Source: Rhizobium sp. P32RR-XVIII
GTDB lineage: Bacteria; Pseudomonadota; Alphaproteobacteria; Rhizobiales; Rhizobiaceae
DNA length: 64,000 bases
Direction: 5' to 3'
Assembly: GCF_012641395.1 (NCBI RefSeq)
Contig: NZ_JABAIH010000002.1
Span: forward strand, 124,001-188,000
In this document: in pieces, positions 41,534 through 52,400 of the stretch
How the letters are laid out: every line of letters begins with the position of its first letter
Position numbering within the stretch: position 1 is the first letter of the stretch
Notes under the pieces: model-generated
The model's database searches: none
The model's input: only the letters and a program-made list of their open reading frames with translations
What the model was told of the DNA's origin: nothing
Position numbers and translations under genes: made by a program

Positions 41534-44182
41534 TCACCCCTTGAGCGTCCGTTCGACAATATCCCGAACGTCAGTCGAAAGGCCGGGCGCTTGCTCGATC
41601 TCCGTGAGAGCGTCATGGGCGAAACCGGCGCGGACCGGCTCCAGCGATCGCCACGAACGCATCGACGTTAGGAGGCGGGCGGCAAGCTGGGGATTGCGCC
41701 GGTCGATATCGAGGATCTCGTGGGCAAGGAAGCGGTAGCCTTCACCATCGCCACGGCCGAAGCCAGTGGGATTGCTGAAGACAAAGGCGCCGACCAATGC
41801 GCGCATGCGGTTCGGATTGGCACGGTTGAAGAGCGGGCTCTCCATAAGCCCGCGGACCCGGTCGAGGGTTCCTGCGCCAGGAATGGTTGCCTGCACGGAG
41901 AACCACTTGTCGATGACGAGGGCATTTTCCGCGAAGCGGTCGCGGAAAGCCGAAAGAGCGGTGATCGCTTCGCCGCTTTCCGGAAAGCGATGCGACAGGA
42001 TCGACAGTGCATGCAAGAGTTCGGTCATGTTGTTTGCGGCGTCGAAGGTCGCCTTGGCGCGCGCCGGGCTGTTTTCGGCATAGGACAGATAGATCAGCGC
42101 GGCATTGCGCAGCGCACGGCGGCCGGCGCTTTTTGCATCCGGGCTGAAATCGCCCGGTGTCGTCATCTTTTCGAACAAGTTGGCGAAGAGGGCGGCGCCC
42201 TGATCGGCAATCTGCTTCATGGCGGCCTGACGCCCGGCGTGGATCGCGTCCGGGTCGTTATTGCCGCCGAGTTCGCGGGCTATATCGGACTCGCTGGGCA
42301 GCGTCAGCGCCTGAGCGCGCAACGCAGGTTCAATGCTTTCGTCGCCAGCAGCGGCGAGCAGCGCATCGACGAAGGTCGATCCGCAGGCGACTGGCTTGCC
42401 CTCACGCGCATCGCGCGCCGCCTGCAGCAGGTTCGGCAACGCGAGGTCGCTCAGCGCCTGCCAGCGGGCGAAATGATCCGTCTCGTAGCGGGCGAGCAGA
42501 GCAAGGTCGGCGGGCGACTGGTCGAAATGCAAATTGATCGGCGCTGAGAAGCTGCGGTTGATCGAAACGACCGGCCGTGCGGCGACGCCGTGAAAGACGG
42601 CGGTCTGGGTGCGGCCAGTCAGATGCAGCACTTCGCCGGCATATTCCGCGCCGTCAACCGATGCCGGTACGATTTGCGCTCCGTCCTCGGCGAAGAGCGC
42701 AAGGCTGAGCGGGATGTGCATCGGCTTCTTGTCGGTCTGGCCCGGCGTTGCGGGAATCATCTGCTCGAGCGAAAGGCTGAAGGTCTTGGCGCTCGCGTCA
42801 TAGCTACCGGACCCCGTGACGAGCGGCGTTCCCGCTTGATGGTACCAAAGCGAGAACTGCGCTAGATCGGCACCGCTCGCATCTTCGAAGCACTTGACGA
42901 AGTCCTCAATGGTGACCGCCTGGCCGTCATGGCGATCGAAATAGATGTCCATGCCCTTCTTGAAGGTGTCCTTGCCGAGCAGCGTGGCGATCATGCGCGT
43001 GACCTCGCTGCCCTTTTCATAGACTGTCGTAGTGTAGAAGTTATTGATTTCCCGGTACTTTGTCGGACGGACGGGATGCGCGAGCGGGCCGCTGTCTTCC
43101 GGAAACTGCTCCGACTTCAGGTGCCTGACTTCGGCAATGCGCTTGACCGCGCGCGAACGCTGGTCGGACGAGAACTCGTGGTCGCGATAGACCGTCAGAC
43201 CTTCCTTGAGGCAGAGCTGAAACCAGTCGCGGCAGGTGATGCGGTTGCCGGTCCAGTTGTGGAAATATTCATGCGCGATGATCGCCTCGATATTGGCATA
43301 GTCGGCGTCGGTTGCCGTTTCCGGATCGGCAAGGACGTATTTGTCGTTGAAGATGTTGAGGCCTTTGTTCTCCATCGCGCCCATGTTGAAGTCGGACACG
43401 GCTACGATCATGAAGATGTCGAGATCATATTCGCGGCCGAAGACCTCTTCATCCCATTTCATCGAACGCTTAAGCGCGTCCATGGCATAGGCCGCGCGCG
43501 GCTCCTTGCCGTGCTCGACATAGATCTTCAGCGCGACCTCGCGGCCGGAGATCGTCGTGAACGTGTCTTCGACAACGCCGAGGTCGCCGGCAACGAGCGC
43601 GAAAAGGTAGCTCGGCTTCGGATGCGGATCGAACCAGGCGGCGAAATGCTTGCCTTCGCCGTAGCCGGCACCGCCGAGAAAGTTGCCGTTGGACAGCAGA
43701 AGCGGGTTGGCGGCCTTGTCGGCGATGATGTTGACCGTATATGGCGCCAGCACATCCGGGCGATCCGGGAAATAGGTGATGCGGCGGAAGCCCTCGGCCT
43801 CGCACTGGGTGCAGTAGATGCTGCCGGTGCGGTAGAGACCCATGAGCTGGGTATTGGCTTCGGGGTTGATGATCGTCGTGATCGTCAGTTCGAAGGGGTC
43901 GGTTGCCGGAAGGTCGTAGACTGTCAGGCTCTCGGACGTTGCCGTAAATCGCTCCGAGGGCATCTCCACCTGATCGAAGAGCAGGCCTGCGAGGGAAAGC
44001 TCGTCGCCGTCGAGGATGAGCGGCGCCTTCGCATCGACGCCCTCGCGGCGATGGAAAATCAGGCGTGATTCGACTTTCGTTTCTGTAGGATCAAGCTCAA
44101 AGGTCAGGTCCACACGTTCCAACACAAAATCGGTGGGGCGGTAGTCTGCCAGATTGATGACCTGGCCCATGTCTGTACGCAT
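41534..44182 (-). CDS. pepN: Aminopeptidase N
   Basis: 882 residues. M1 zinc metallopeptidase: MGAMENKGLNIFND substrate motif at about residue 265, and zinc site AHEYFHNWTGNRITCRDWFQ near 302 with the downstream Glu in LCLKEGLTVYRD. N-terminal beta domain starts GQVINLADYRPTDFVLERVD; the C-terminal helical domain is complete (RAGFAHDALTEIEQAPGLS). E. coli-type PepN, cytosolic. The 181-base gap to pleC holds no recognisable gene. Confidence 0.96.
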   Translation of the reverse strand: MRTDMGQVINLADYRPTDFVLERVDLTFELDPTETKVESRLIFHRREGVDAKAPLILDGDELSLAGLLFDQVEMPSERFTATSESLTVYDLPATDPFELTITTIINPEANTQLMGLYRTGSIYCTQCEAEGFRRITYFPDRPDVLAPYTVNIIADKAANPLLLSNGNFLGGAGYGEGKHFAAWFDPHPKPSYLFALVAGDLGVVEDTFTTISGREVALKIYVEHGKEPRAAYAMDALKRSMKWDEEVFGREYDLDIFMIVAVSDFNMGAMENKGLNIFNDKYVLADPETATDADYANIEAIIAHEYFHNWTGNRITCRDWFQLCLKEGLTVYRDHEFSSDQRSRAVKRIAEVRHLKSEQFPEDSGPLAHPVRPTKYREINNFYTTTVYEKGSEVTRMIATLLGKDTFKKGMDIYFDRHDGQAVTIEDFVKCFEDASGADLAQFSLWYHQAGTPLVTGSGSYDASAKTFSLSLEQMIPATPGQTDKKPMHIPLSLALFAEDGAQIVPASVDGAEYAGEVLHLTGRTQTAVFHGVAARPVVSINRSFSAPINLHFDQSPADLALLARYETDHFARWQALSDLALPNLLQAARDAREGKPVACGSTFVDALLAAAGDESIEPALRAQALTLPSESDIARELGGNNDPDAIHAGRQAAMKQIADQGAALFANLFEKMTTPGDFSPDAKSAGRRALRNAALIYLSYAENSPARAKATFDAANNMTELLHALSILSHRFPESGEAITALSAFRDRFAENALVIDKWFSVQATIPGAGTLDRVRGLMESPLFNRANPNRMRALVGAFVFSNPTGFGRGDGEGYRFLAHEILDIDRRNPQLAARLLTSMRSWRSLEPVRAGFAHDALTEIEQAPGLSTDVRDIVERTLKG

Positions 44183-44577
44183 TGTGTTCCCTGAAGACCG
44201 TTGTCGATGCCTGAGGCAGAAGCGAATGCTCTGCCGTTAAATTTGCCGGCATAATTACAATAAAGTCTGAAATAACTTTAAAGCGAATGCAAGCAAAGCA
44301 AGTTTCATGGACGCAATGGTGGAGATGCTTGGAGGACAAACCGCGCTATCTCAGATTGAGCACAGACCGCACGCCAACATCGTCCCCGGTCCGCTGAACG
44401 ACACCCGTACCACACCCATCCGACTGCTGATGAATGTTGGCCAATGAAAATGTACGGGAGCGAAGAACCAAATATTGTCATTTTTGACTGTTCATCGGAC
44501 AAAACGCCTGCCACAGTCATGACGCGTCGAATCTGGCGTGCTTTCCTGCCATAAACAACTTTAACGCGAGTTCTGAC
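44183..44577. other. 395-base intergenic region
   Basis: Between divergent pepN and an EamA exporter gene. AT-rich stretches around 44240-44285 may hold the pepN promoter. A 46-codon frame (44307-44447, MDAMVEMLGGQTALSQIEH) has no good ribosome site and I do not call it. Confidence 0.4.
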
Positions 44578-45516
44578 ATGCAGTCGGCCTTTGGAAATCC
44601 GCTGAGAGGTATTGCGTTCAAAGTGGCCTCGGTGGTCGTCTTTCTCGGCATGCAAACCTTTATCAAACTTGGCGGTACAAATATCGCGCCGGGGCAGGTG
44701 ACGTTCTATCGCTCCTTCTTCGCGCTCTTTCCGATCATGGCTTACCTGGCCTATCGCGGGCAGCTGAAAGCGGCCTTTTATACGGCAAATCCGATCGGCC
44801 ATCTGAAGCGCGGCACGATCGGGATCGTTTCCATGGGCTTCGGCTTCTACGGTCTTTTGCATCTGCCGTTGCCGGAGGCGATTGCACTCGGCTACGCAAT
44901 GCCCCTGGTCGCGGTCATATTCGCGGCAGTGTTCCTCGGCGAGACGGTCAGAATCTACCGCTGGAGTGCCGTCTTCTTCGGTATGGTGGGTGTCGCCATC
45001 GTCTCATGGCCGAAGCTGACGCTTTTCAGGCAGGGTGGCATGGAGGCGGAGCAGGCGGTGGGAGCGATTTGCGTCCTGATTGCCGCCGTGCTCGGCGGCA
45101 TGGCGATGATCCAGGTTCGCAAGCTGGTCGAAGAGGAAAGGACGGCCACGATCGTTCTTTACTTCTCGATCATTGCATCGCTCTTTTCGCTGGCGACGCT
45201 GCCATTCGGCTGGGCTTCGCTCGAACTTCGGACGGTGCTTCTGCTGGTCGCGGCCGGTTTTTGCGGCGGCGTTGCACAAATCCTTCTGACGGAAAGCTAC
45301 CGTCATGCGGAGGTATCGACGGTGGCACCCTTCGAATACACCTCGATCCTTCTCGGCGGCATCGTGGGTTATTTCGTCTTTGGCGATGTCCCCGGGGGGC
45401 ATATGATGGTCGGAACGGCGATTGTCATCGCAGCCGGGATATTCATTATCTACCGGGAGCATCAGCTCGGTCTGGAACGTCGCCGCGCGCGGCAAGCGGG
45501 CGGGCCGAAGACCTGA
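44578..45516 (+). CDS. EamA-family (DMT) transporter
   Basis: 312 residues, ten predicted membrane segments in two EamA repeats: TFYRSFFALFPIMAYLAYRG and LPEAIALGYAMPLVAVIFAA in the first, YRHAEVSTVAPFEYTSILLG and GYFVFGDVPGGHMMVGTAIV in the second. Metabolite exporters of this superfamily move amino acids or related small molecules; the substrate is unknown. Short basic C-terminus. The ribosome site before ATG 44578 is weak. Confidence 0.9.
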   Translation: MQSAFGNPLRGIAFKVASVVVFLGMQTFIKLGGTNIAPGQVTFYRSFFALFPIMAYLAYRGQLKAAFYTANPIGHLKRGTIGIVSMGFGFYGLLHLPLPEAIALGYAMPLVAVIFAAVFLGETVRIYRWSAVFFGMVGVAIVSWPKLTLFRQGGMEAEQAVGAICVLIAAVLGGMAMIQVRKLVEEERTATIVLYFSIIASLFSLATLPFGWASLELRTVLLLVAAGFCGGVAQILLTESYRHAEVSTVAPFEYTSILLGGIVGYFVFGDVPGGHMMVGTAIVIAAGIFIIYREHQLGLERRRARQAGGPKT

Positions 45517-45590
45517 GTATATCGATAGAGTTATGGCCGCTCACTGGCGAAATCTTAGGATACCAACCAGTCTGCGAATGTGGTTCTTGA

Positions 45591-45609
45591 AAATGACGAA
45601 ACGTCATTT
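45591..45609. promoter_or_regulatory. Operator-like palindrome
   Basis: AAATGACG, AAA, CGTCATTT: perfect 8-base arms, 93 bases before the unknown possible winged-helix gene at 45703. Suits a dimeric regulator, perhaps autoregulation. Confidence 0.45.
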
Positions 45610-45702
45610 ATTCAAAGCCTTGCATGTCTGATTGGCCGCTGATGCCGGACCTGGTTCCTGCCCTTCGCTGCCCCGAACGCTGGCTTGCGAGCGGAGGTGC
45701 GT

Positions 45703-46596
45703 ATGAGCTTTACGGCGGAACAACTGTCGCGGCATCCCGGCTTTCTGCTCAGCATCCGTCATCTAGCTGGCACTTTGCGGAGCATGTTCGATGCCGCTCC
45801 GCGTCTCGCCCGCATGCTCACCTCCCATCAGCGCTGGCTGCTCACCCAAACAGCCTATGCGCTTGCGATGCAGCATGATTCCAACGATCCCTCGTCGGGC
45901 TTTTCGGCAGTCGCGTTGACGGCTCTCATTACCCAATACAAGGTGGCGAGCCGCAACACTGTTCTAAACTTCATCGAGGAACTCTTCACCTATCGCTTTA
46001 TCGCGCATGCATCGGGCGAGGCGGGGCGCCGCCGCCCGCGCCATTTCGGACCCACCGAAGTCAGCCATCAGGCCATGTGCGGATGGCTTCTCGCCAATCT
46101 CACCGCCCTCGATTTGTTGGACGACAGCGGTCGCGCCGCCTATTTCCAGGCGCACCCTGAACTGATCCGGATCGCTCAGCCTCTGCTTGCTCGCAACTGT
46201 CTTGAAGATACCGCCTGGCGGGAGCCGCCCGCGCAGATCGGACTCTTTTTGTGGACGGCGGCTGGCGGGCTGGTGGTGGATCACCTCTTGGCGAGGGTCG
46301 ATATCGATGGCACGGATGCGGAGAGATTTAGCGTCGGGCGGGTCGAAACCCGCAATCTTGCCAGCGATTTCATGATGTCGCGAACGCACCTGCAGCGTCT
46401 CTTCGCAAAGGCGGTACAGCGGGGCTGCGTCGGATGGTACGACGAGCCGAAGAAGACGGAACTCTGGGTCTCGCGCGAATTTGTCCGCGAATATTGCGCA
46501 TGGCAAGCGGTCAAATTTGCCTATGTGGATCAAGCTTTCCACTTCGCCAGGGCAGAACTCGAGCGCATGCCGGTCAGGGCGCCGGAAACGGTCTAG
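45703..46596 (+). CDS. Unknown protein, possible winged-helix regulator
   Basis: 297 residues from ATG 45703 (GGAGGTGCGT just upstream; ATG 45685 is worse). No family recognised. Two stretches look like winged-helix DNA-binding units: SAVALTALITQYKVASRNTV with LNFIEELFTYRFIAHASG, and SDFMMSRTHLQRLFAKAVQR with GCVGWYDEPKKTELWVSREF. No membrane segment. A perfect palindrome lies 93 bases upstream. MarR-type or PadR-like relations are possible but unproven. Confidence 0.6.
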   Translation: MSFTAEQLSRHPGFLLSIRHLAGTLRSMFDAAPRLARMLTSHQRWLLTQTAYALAMQHDSNDPSSGFSAVALTALITQYKVASRNTVLNFIEELFTYRFIAHASGEAGRRRPRHFGPTEVSHQAMCGWLLANLTALDLLDDSGRAAYFQAHPELIRIAQPLLARNCLEDTAWREPPAQIGLFLWTAAGGLVVDHLLARVDIDGTDAERFSVGRVETRNLASDFMMSRTHLQRLFAKAVQRGCVGWYDEPKKTELWVSREFVREYCAWQAVKFAYVDQAFHFARAELERMPVRAPETV

Positions 46597-46737
46597 CGCA
46601 TTCGCGCGATTTCCTGCACTGGAGGTGATCGCGCTCAACTTCCTCGAAGCCCGGACCGCCGCGCTGATGCGCTCGAAGCGAGATCAGACCTTCAGAGGTT
46701 ATGAAGCAGCAGCCCGATGCCGGGCCGCACATTCATC

Positions 46738-46929
46738 TCAATATTCTTGAAAATCCGCGAAGATCGCGGCAGGGCGCGTCGTCCGGCTGCTGATGCCGGT
46801 GCCGCGGGCGATCATCTGCTCGTTGGTGGCAAAGCCAAGACGGCTGTAGCCCTGTGTGGTGCGAACCGGATCGCTTGCTACGCGCAGGGTTTCAAACCCG
46901 CAGTGGATAGGACGAAAACGTGTGCTCAT
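46738..46929 (-). CDS. 63-residue hypothetical protein
   Basis: MSTRFRPIHCGFETLRVASD then PVRTTQGYSRLGFATNEQMI and a Thr/Arg-rich end (GTGISSRTTRPAAIFADFQ). AAGG lies 3 bases and AGGAA 10 bases before ATG 46929. The frame is open further up, but that part has unusual composition. Unknown role. The rest of 46597-47062 shows nothing else. Confidence 0.45.
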   Translation of the reverse strand: MSTRFRPIHCGFETLRVASDPVRTTQGYSRLGFATNEQMIARGTGISSRTTRPAAIFADFQEY

Positions 46930-47062
46930 TGCCTTGGTTCCTGTCAGATTCCTCCCAAGACACGTCATATATTGCAGCGCAGCATCGATTCCGCAATGCA
47001 TTATATTAAAATGCAGGTATGCGGAGCGCGCATGGATATTGTCATAAAGAGTTGGTATTCGG

Positions 47063-47944
47063 CTATTTTGTAAGCAGACCAACTGATGTGAGCCGGGAGC
47101 GAAACGCCAGCAGATCATTCCAGGCAAGTCGCTTGTTGATGGGCGCGGTCAGCAGATCCTGAGGATGCAGCGTCGCGATCGCTGGTATCGGAATCGATCC
47201 CGCGCCGATCTCCTTCCACTGGCCCCGCAGACCATGAATGCTGTCGTTTTCGCCGAAGAAGAAGCGAGCGGCGAAATTGCCGAACAGCAGGATGACCTTC
47301 GGTTCAGCGAGGGCGATCTGGCGCTCGATAAAAGGCCTGCAGATGTCCATTTCGGCAGCGGAGGCAACCCGGTTGCCCGGCGGACGCCAGGGGATGACCT
47401 GCGTCAAAAGAATGTTTGTGCGATCAAGTCCGATCGCCGCCAGCATCTTGTCGAGCAATTGGCCGGGCCGTCCGGCAAACGGCATCCCCTCGCGATCGTC
47501 ATCGGCACCCGGCGCCGAGCCGATCACCATGATGCCGCTTTCAGCATTGCCGGTGGCAAAGATCGTCGAACGCGCGCTGTGCTTGAGGTTGCAGCCGTTG
47601 AAGGCTTCGAGTGCAGTCTTGAGTTCGGCAAGCGATCGGGCGCTCTCGGCGGCAAAGCGCGCCTGCTGCACTGCTTCGCCATCGGGAATGGCAGGCTGCG
47701 GCCGGGCGGCGGCGCGTTCGGCCGGCGCGGGCGCCTGGCGTTGCGTTGCCGCTGGCGGCTGCCGATCGGCTGGCGGGAGGGGCTGCGCAGCAGGGGCAGC
47801 GTTACGCCGCGCGGCCTTCATCGTCTCGAACTCGGCGAAGCGGTCGATCGCTTCCTCCTCCAGCAGCCATTCGACGCCGGCTTCCGCATGGAAATGCAAA
47901 AGCGCGGCAAGCTCGGCCGGAGAGAGTTCGTTGACGGAAACCAT
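47063..47944 (-). CDS. Uracil-DNA glycosylase (family 4/5 type)
   Basis: 293 residues. An N-terminal acidic helix plus a Pro/Ala-rich linker (residues about 45-95) precede the catalytic domain. Motif 1 GSAPGADDDREGMPFAGRPG (the usual GE is GS here), TQVIPWRPPGNRVAS, the middle AEPKVILLFGNFAARFFFGE and motif 2 TLHPQDLLTAP are clear. The iron-sulfur CxxC of family 4 is reduced to one Cys (NGCNLKHSA), as in many alphaproteobacterial members. Removes uracil from DNA in base-excision repair. Confidence 0.9.
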   Translation of the reverse strand: MVSVNELSPAELAALLHFHAEAGVEWLLEEEAIDRFAEFETMKAARRNAAPAAQPLPPADRQPPAATQRQAPAPAERAAARPQPAIPDGEAVQQARFAAESARSLAELKTALEAFNGCNLKHSARSTIFATGNAESGIMVIGSAPGADDDREGMPFAGRPGQLLDKMLAAIGLDRTNILLTQVIPWRPPGNRVASAAEMDICRPFIERQIALAEPKVILLFGNFAARFFFGENDSIHGLRGQWKEIGAGSIPIPAIATLHPQDLLTAPINKRLAWNDLLAFRSRLTSVGLLTK

Positions 47945-48001
47945 TCGGCGACCTTAGCGAAGTGGCAGCGGCAATGAAAGGGTAGGCGGCACCGCCCGCG
48001 G

Positions 48002-49294
48002 CTATTGCACAGTCCATTGCGCGATGTCCTCGCGCTCGCCGATCAGCGCAAGCCCGTGGGCGATGGAGAGAAGCTCGCCGCCCGTTTCGATCCTGTCGTG
48101 ATCGAAGCGTTCGGTGAAGATGCGGCGGACGGCCGGCACAAAGGAGGTCCCGCCGGTCAGGAAGACCTTGTCGATGGCATCGGCGCTGGTCTGCGTCTTC
48201 TCCAGCACTTCGTCGAGCGCGCCTTCGATCCGCGAGAGATCATCGGCGATCCAGCTTTCGAAGTCCTTGCGTTTTATGGTTCGGTGACCGCCGCGGCCGA
48301 GCGGCGCGAAATCAAAGGGTGCTTCCTCTGCGGCAGAGAGCGCCATCTTGGTGGCCGAGACGGCCTGATAGAGCGGGTAACCCTCGTCGTGGTCGACCAG
48401 ATCGATGAAGGTTTCGAGCTTCTCCGGCTCGAGCGCCGTGCGCACCAGCTTCCTCAGATCCTCGAATTCACGAGAGGTCTTGAAGATCGACAGCTGGTTC
48501 CAGCGGCCGAAGCTGGAATAGTAGTTCGACGGCACTTCAAGGATCTTGTCGAAGCTCTTGAAATGACTCCCCTTGCCGATCTGCGGCGCGACGATGTTGT
48601 CGATCATCCGGTAGTCGAAATGATCGCCGGCGACGCCGACGCCCGAATGGCCCATCGGCGTGGCGGTCAGCATGCCGGCAATGGTTTCGAAGCGGATCAG
48701 CGAGTAGTCCGTCGTGCCGCCGCCGAAATCGGCAACGAGCACCGTCGCGTCGGACTTCAGGTTCTGCGCGAAGTAGAAGGCGGCGGCCACCGGCTCGTAG
48801 ACGTAGTGAATTTCCGGAAAGCCAAACCGCGAGAGTGCTTCGTTGTAGCGCTCGGTCGCCAGCGCTGGGTCGGGATTGGCCCCGGCGAAATGCACGGGCC
48901 GTCCCGCGACGATACGGCTGACCTCCGTCGACCAGTTGTCGCCTGCGTAGGTGCGCAGCCGCCTGATAAAGATTTCCATCAGGTCCTCGAAGCTATGGCG
49001 CTTGGCGTAGATCAGGGTGCCTTGGAAGAGGGCACTTGCCGCAAAAGTCTTGATCGACTGCAGGAAGCGACACTCGCCGGGATTGTCAATGAACTGCCGG
49101 ATCGCTGCATGTCCCGCCTCGACCTTCAGGGCTGCTCTCCCAAGCTGCGGATCCTTCATGAAGGAGAGCGCCGTACGCATGCTGTCGGCGGTGCCCGCCG
49201 CGCTTGTGAACGCCATCGAATGCGTCGTCCCGCCATTCGCCGTGGCGAGAACCGTGTTCGTCGTGCCGAAATCAAGACCCAGCGCCTGAGCCAT
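48002..49294 (-). CDS. Hsp70-family protein, YegD-like
   Basis: 430 residues, an ATPase domain with little or no substrate domain. Phosphate loop 1 GLDFGTTNTVLATA, phosphate loop 2 VADFGGGTTDYSLIRF, adenosine motif FLTGGTSFVPAVRRIF. VYEPVAAAFYFAQNLKSDAT is the connect region. Length fits the YegD group, whose clients are unknown. The gene is between the glycosylase and the efflux operon on the same strand, 163 bases from the latter. Confidence 0.9.
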   Translation of the reverse strand: MAQALGLDFGTTNTVLATANGGTTHSMAFTSAAGTADSMRTALSFMKDPQLGRAALKVEAGHAAIRQFIDNPGECRFLQSIKTFAASALFQGTLIYAKRHSFEDLMEIFIRRLRTYAGDNWSTEVSRIVAGRPVHFAGANPDPALATERYNEALSRFGFPEIHYVYEPVAAAFYFAQNLKSDATVLVADFGGGTTDYSLIRFETIAGMLTATPMGHSGVGVAGDHFDYRMIDNIVAPQIGKGSHFKSFDKILEVPSNYYSSFGRWNQLSIFKTSREFEDLRKLVRTALEPEKLETFIDLVDHDEGYPLYQAVSATKMALSAAEEAPFDFAPLGRGGHRTIKRKDFESWIADDLSRIEGALDEVLEKTQTSADAIDKVFLTGGTSFVPAVRRIFTERFDHDRIETGGELLSIAHGLALIGEREDIAQWTVQ

Positions 49295-49457
49295 GGCCGC
49301 ACCTCTTTAAGCCGATTGTCTATGGGAACGAAGCCGTGTGCTTCGCGGGCGCAGAACGAGCGCCGGAATTAGGGAGGCACGTGATGCCACAGCGGACCCG
49401 TCGATTCAAGGGCGCGCGCCGGAAATGAAACGGGCGCCGAAGCGCCCGCCTTTTGCA

Positions 49458-52400
49458 TCATTCCGCTGCGATCGCCGTCGGAAGTTCTTCTTCCGGATCC
49501 CGCTTCTTCCGGCGTCCGAAACTTTGGACCCAATTATTCAGCCTGCCCATCTCGATGAAGATGACGGGCGTGATGAAGAGCGTCAGCGCCTGGGAAACGA
49601 TCAAGCCGCCGACCACCGCAATACCCAATGGCTGGCGCAATTCCGAGCTGGCGCCGGTGCCGAGCGCGATCGGCAACGCGCCGAGGAGTGCGCAGAACGT
49701 CGTCATCATGATCGGCCGGAAACGGCGTACGCAAGCTTCGTGGATCGCCTCCGTAGGTGTCATCGACGTCGATCTGAGGTTTTCCAGCGCCACGTCGATC
49801 ATCATGATCGCGTTCTTCTTGACGATGCCGATCAACATCAGCAGGCCGATGAGGGCGATGATCGAGAGGTCGAAGCCCATGACCTTCAGAGCAAGCAGTG
49901 CGCCAAGGGCGGCGGCGGGAAGGCCGGAGAGGATCGTCAGCGGGTGGATGAAGCTCTCGTAGAGCACGCCGAGGACCACATAGATCGTCAGCACGGCGGC
50001 GATGATCAAGAGCGGCGTGTTGCCCTGCGACTGCTGGAAGATCTGCGCCGAGCCGCCATAGGACGTGAAGACATCCGACGGCATGTTGATGTCCTTCTTG
50101 ATCTGGTCGATCGCCGCCGTCGCATCGCCGAGGGATTCCCCGGCCGGCAGGTTGAAGGAGACCGTGGTCGAAACGAGCTGGCCCGTCTGGTTGATCGTAA
50201 CCGGACCGGTCGTGCGCTCGACATGCGCGAAGTTCGAGAGCGGCACGAGGCTGCCGTTGCCGGAGGCGACGCGGATTTCCGCAAGCTTCTGGTCGTCCCA
50301 TGGCTTGCTGGTTTCGTATTCGACGATGACGTCGTAGCTGTCGCCGGTCGACTGGATTTCGGCGGCGGTGTAGCCGCTGAAGGATTCCTGCAGCGTGCGG
50401 CGCAGCTGGTCGTTGTCAATGCCGTAGGCAGCCGCCTTTTCGGAATCGATGACGATGTTTGCCTGCAGCGCATTGTTCTGCGCGTCCGTCGTCACGTCGG
50501 TGAAGCGCCGATCGGCCCTGAGTGCCGTCTGGATCTTGTTGGCCCAGAGGTTGGTCTGGTCGGCATCGAGTGCCTGGACGATGAGCTGATACTGGCTCGC
50601 CGTCTGGCGGCCGCCAAAGCGCAGGCTCTGGTTCGGCGTGACGAAGGCCTGCAGGCCGGGGATCTTGTTGATCGCCGTGCGCAGCTCGCGCAACGTCTGG
50701 TCAAGCGGCGGACGCTGGTCCTTGTCCTTCAGTTCGACGAACATCGTGCCGTTGTTCAGCGGCTTCCGGGCATTGCCGCCGACCGTCGACATGACATGGT
50801 TGACCGCCGGGTTCGCCTTGACGATGGCGGCCGCCTGCTGCTGCAGGGCCTCCATCGCCGGATAGGAAATGTCCTGGCGGGCCTGGGTGGTGACTTGCAG
50901 GCGGCCGATGTCTTCCTGCGGAAAGAAGCTCGCCGGCAGCGTCATGAAGAGATAGCCCGTCAGCGCGATCGAGGCGAGGAAGACGCCGAGGACCGCAGGG
51001 CGGTTGCGAAGACACCAGCCAACGCCCCGGTCATAGCCGCGCAGCGTCCGCTCGAAGCCGGCATCGAAGATGCGTACGAAGAGCGGCGGCTGGCTGTGGT
51101 TCGGAGAAAGCCGCGAGCCGAGCATTGGCGTTACCGTCAGCGAAACGACCGCCGAGGAGATGATGGCGATCGCCACCACCATGCCGAACTCGTTGAAGAC
51201 GCGGCCGACGACACCGCCCATCAGCAGGATCGGGATGAAGACGGCGATCAGCGAGACCGACATCGAGATGATCGTGTAGCTGACTTCGCCGGCGCCTTTG
51301 ATCGCCGCTTCCCGCACTGGCATGCCGTCCTCGACATGGCGCAGGATGTTTTCCAGCATGACGATCGCGTCGTCCACCACGAGCCCCACCGCGAGCGTCA
51401 ACCCGAGCAGCGAGATGTTGTCGATACTGTATCCCAGCACGTACATCATGCCGAAGGTCGAGATCAGCGATAGCGGTACGGCAAGACCCGGGATGATCGT
51501 TGCCGCCAGGTGGCCGGTGAAGAGGTAGATGACGAGAACGACGAGGCCGATCGTCAGGAGCAGCGTGAACTTCACGTCGGCGATCGCATCGCGGATCGGC
51601 TTTGCCGCGTCGTTCATGACGACGGTCTTCACCGAAGGCGGGATTTCGGCGTGAAGCTGTGGCAGCTTGGCGTTGATCGCGTCGACAACGTCGACCGTGT
51701 TGGCATCCGGCTGGCGCTGGATGGCGAGGATGATGCCGCGGTTTCCGTCGTACCAGCTGCCCGTATATTGGTTCGCCACGCTGTCCTGCACCTCGGCGAT
51801 ATCGCCGAGATGGATCGGCGCGCCATTCGGCGTCGCGACGACGAGTGAGCGGAATTCCTCGGCATTGGTGCGCTGCGTGTCGGCGTTGATCGTCATCGAC
51901 TGCGAATTGTTCTGCAGCGTGCCGACCGGCGCCTGGCTGTTGGCGGCGGCAATCGCCTTGTTGACGGTGTCGATGCCGATGTTGCGCGTCAGCAGCTTGT
52001 TCGGATCGACCTCGACCCGCACGGCATAGGTCTGTGCGCCGAAGACGGTCACTTCAGCAACACCCGGCAGTGTCGAGAGGGTCGGCGAGATGATGTCCTC
52101 GGCGATCTCGTCGAGCTTGCTGCGCGGCATCGTATCGCTTTGGACCGCAAGCAGCATGATCGGCGCGTCGGCCGGATTCGTCTTGCGGTAGCTCGGCGGC
52201 GTCGTCATGTTGTCCGGCAGTTGCCGGGTCGCGTGCGAGATCGCCGCCTGCACGTCGGCGGCGGCCGCGTCGATGTTGCGGTTCAGGTCGAACTGCAGCA
52301 CGATGCTGGTATTACCGAGCGAACTCGATGCGCTGATTTCGCTGATGCCGGGAATGGTCTCGAACTGCTTGATGAGCGGCGTGGCGACCGAGGTCGCCAT

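Noticed and set aside
42929..44068. 379-codon plus-strand frame opposite pepN
   Set aside because: Antisense of a conserved gene with no family match.
44307..44447. 46-codon ORF in the pepN-EamA gap
   Set aside because: No ribosome site and no recognisable features.
49338..51473. 711-codon plus-strand frame opposite the RND permease
   Set aside because: Asp/Arg/His-rich shadow caused by high GC content.
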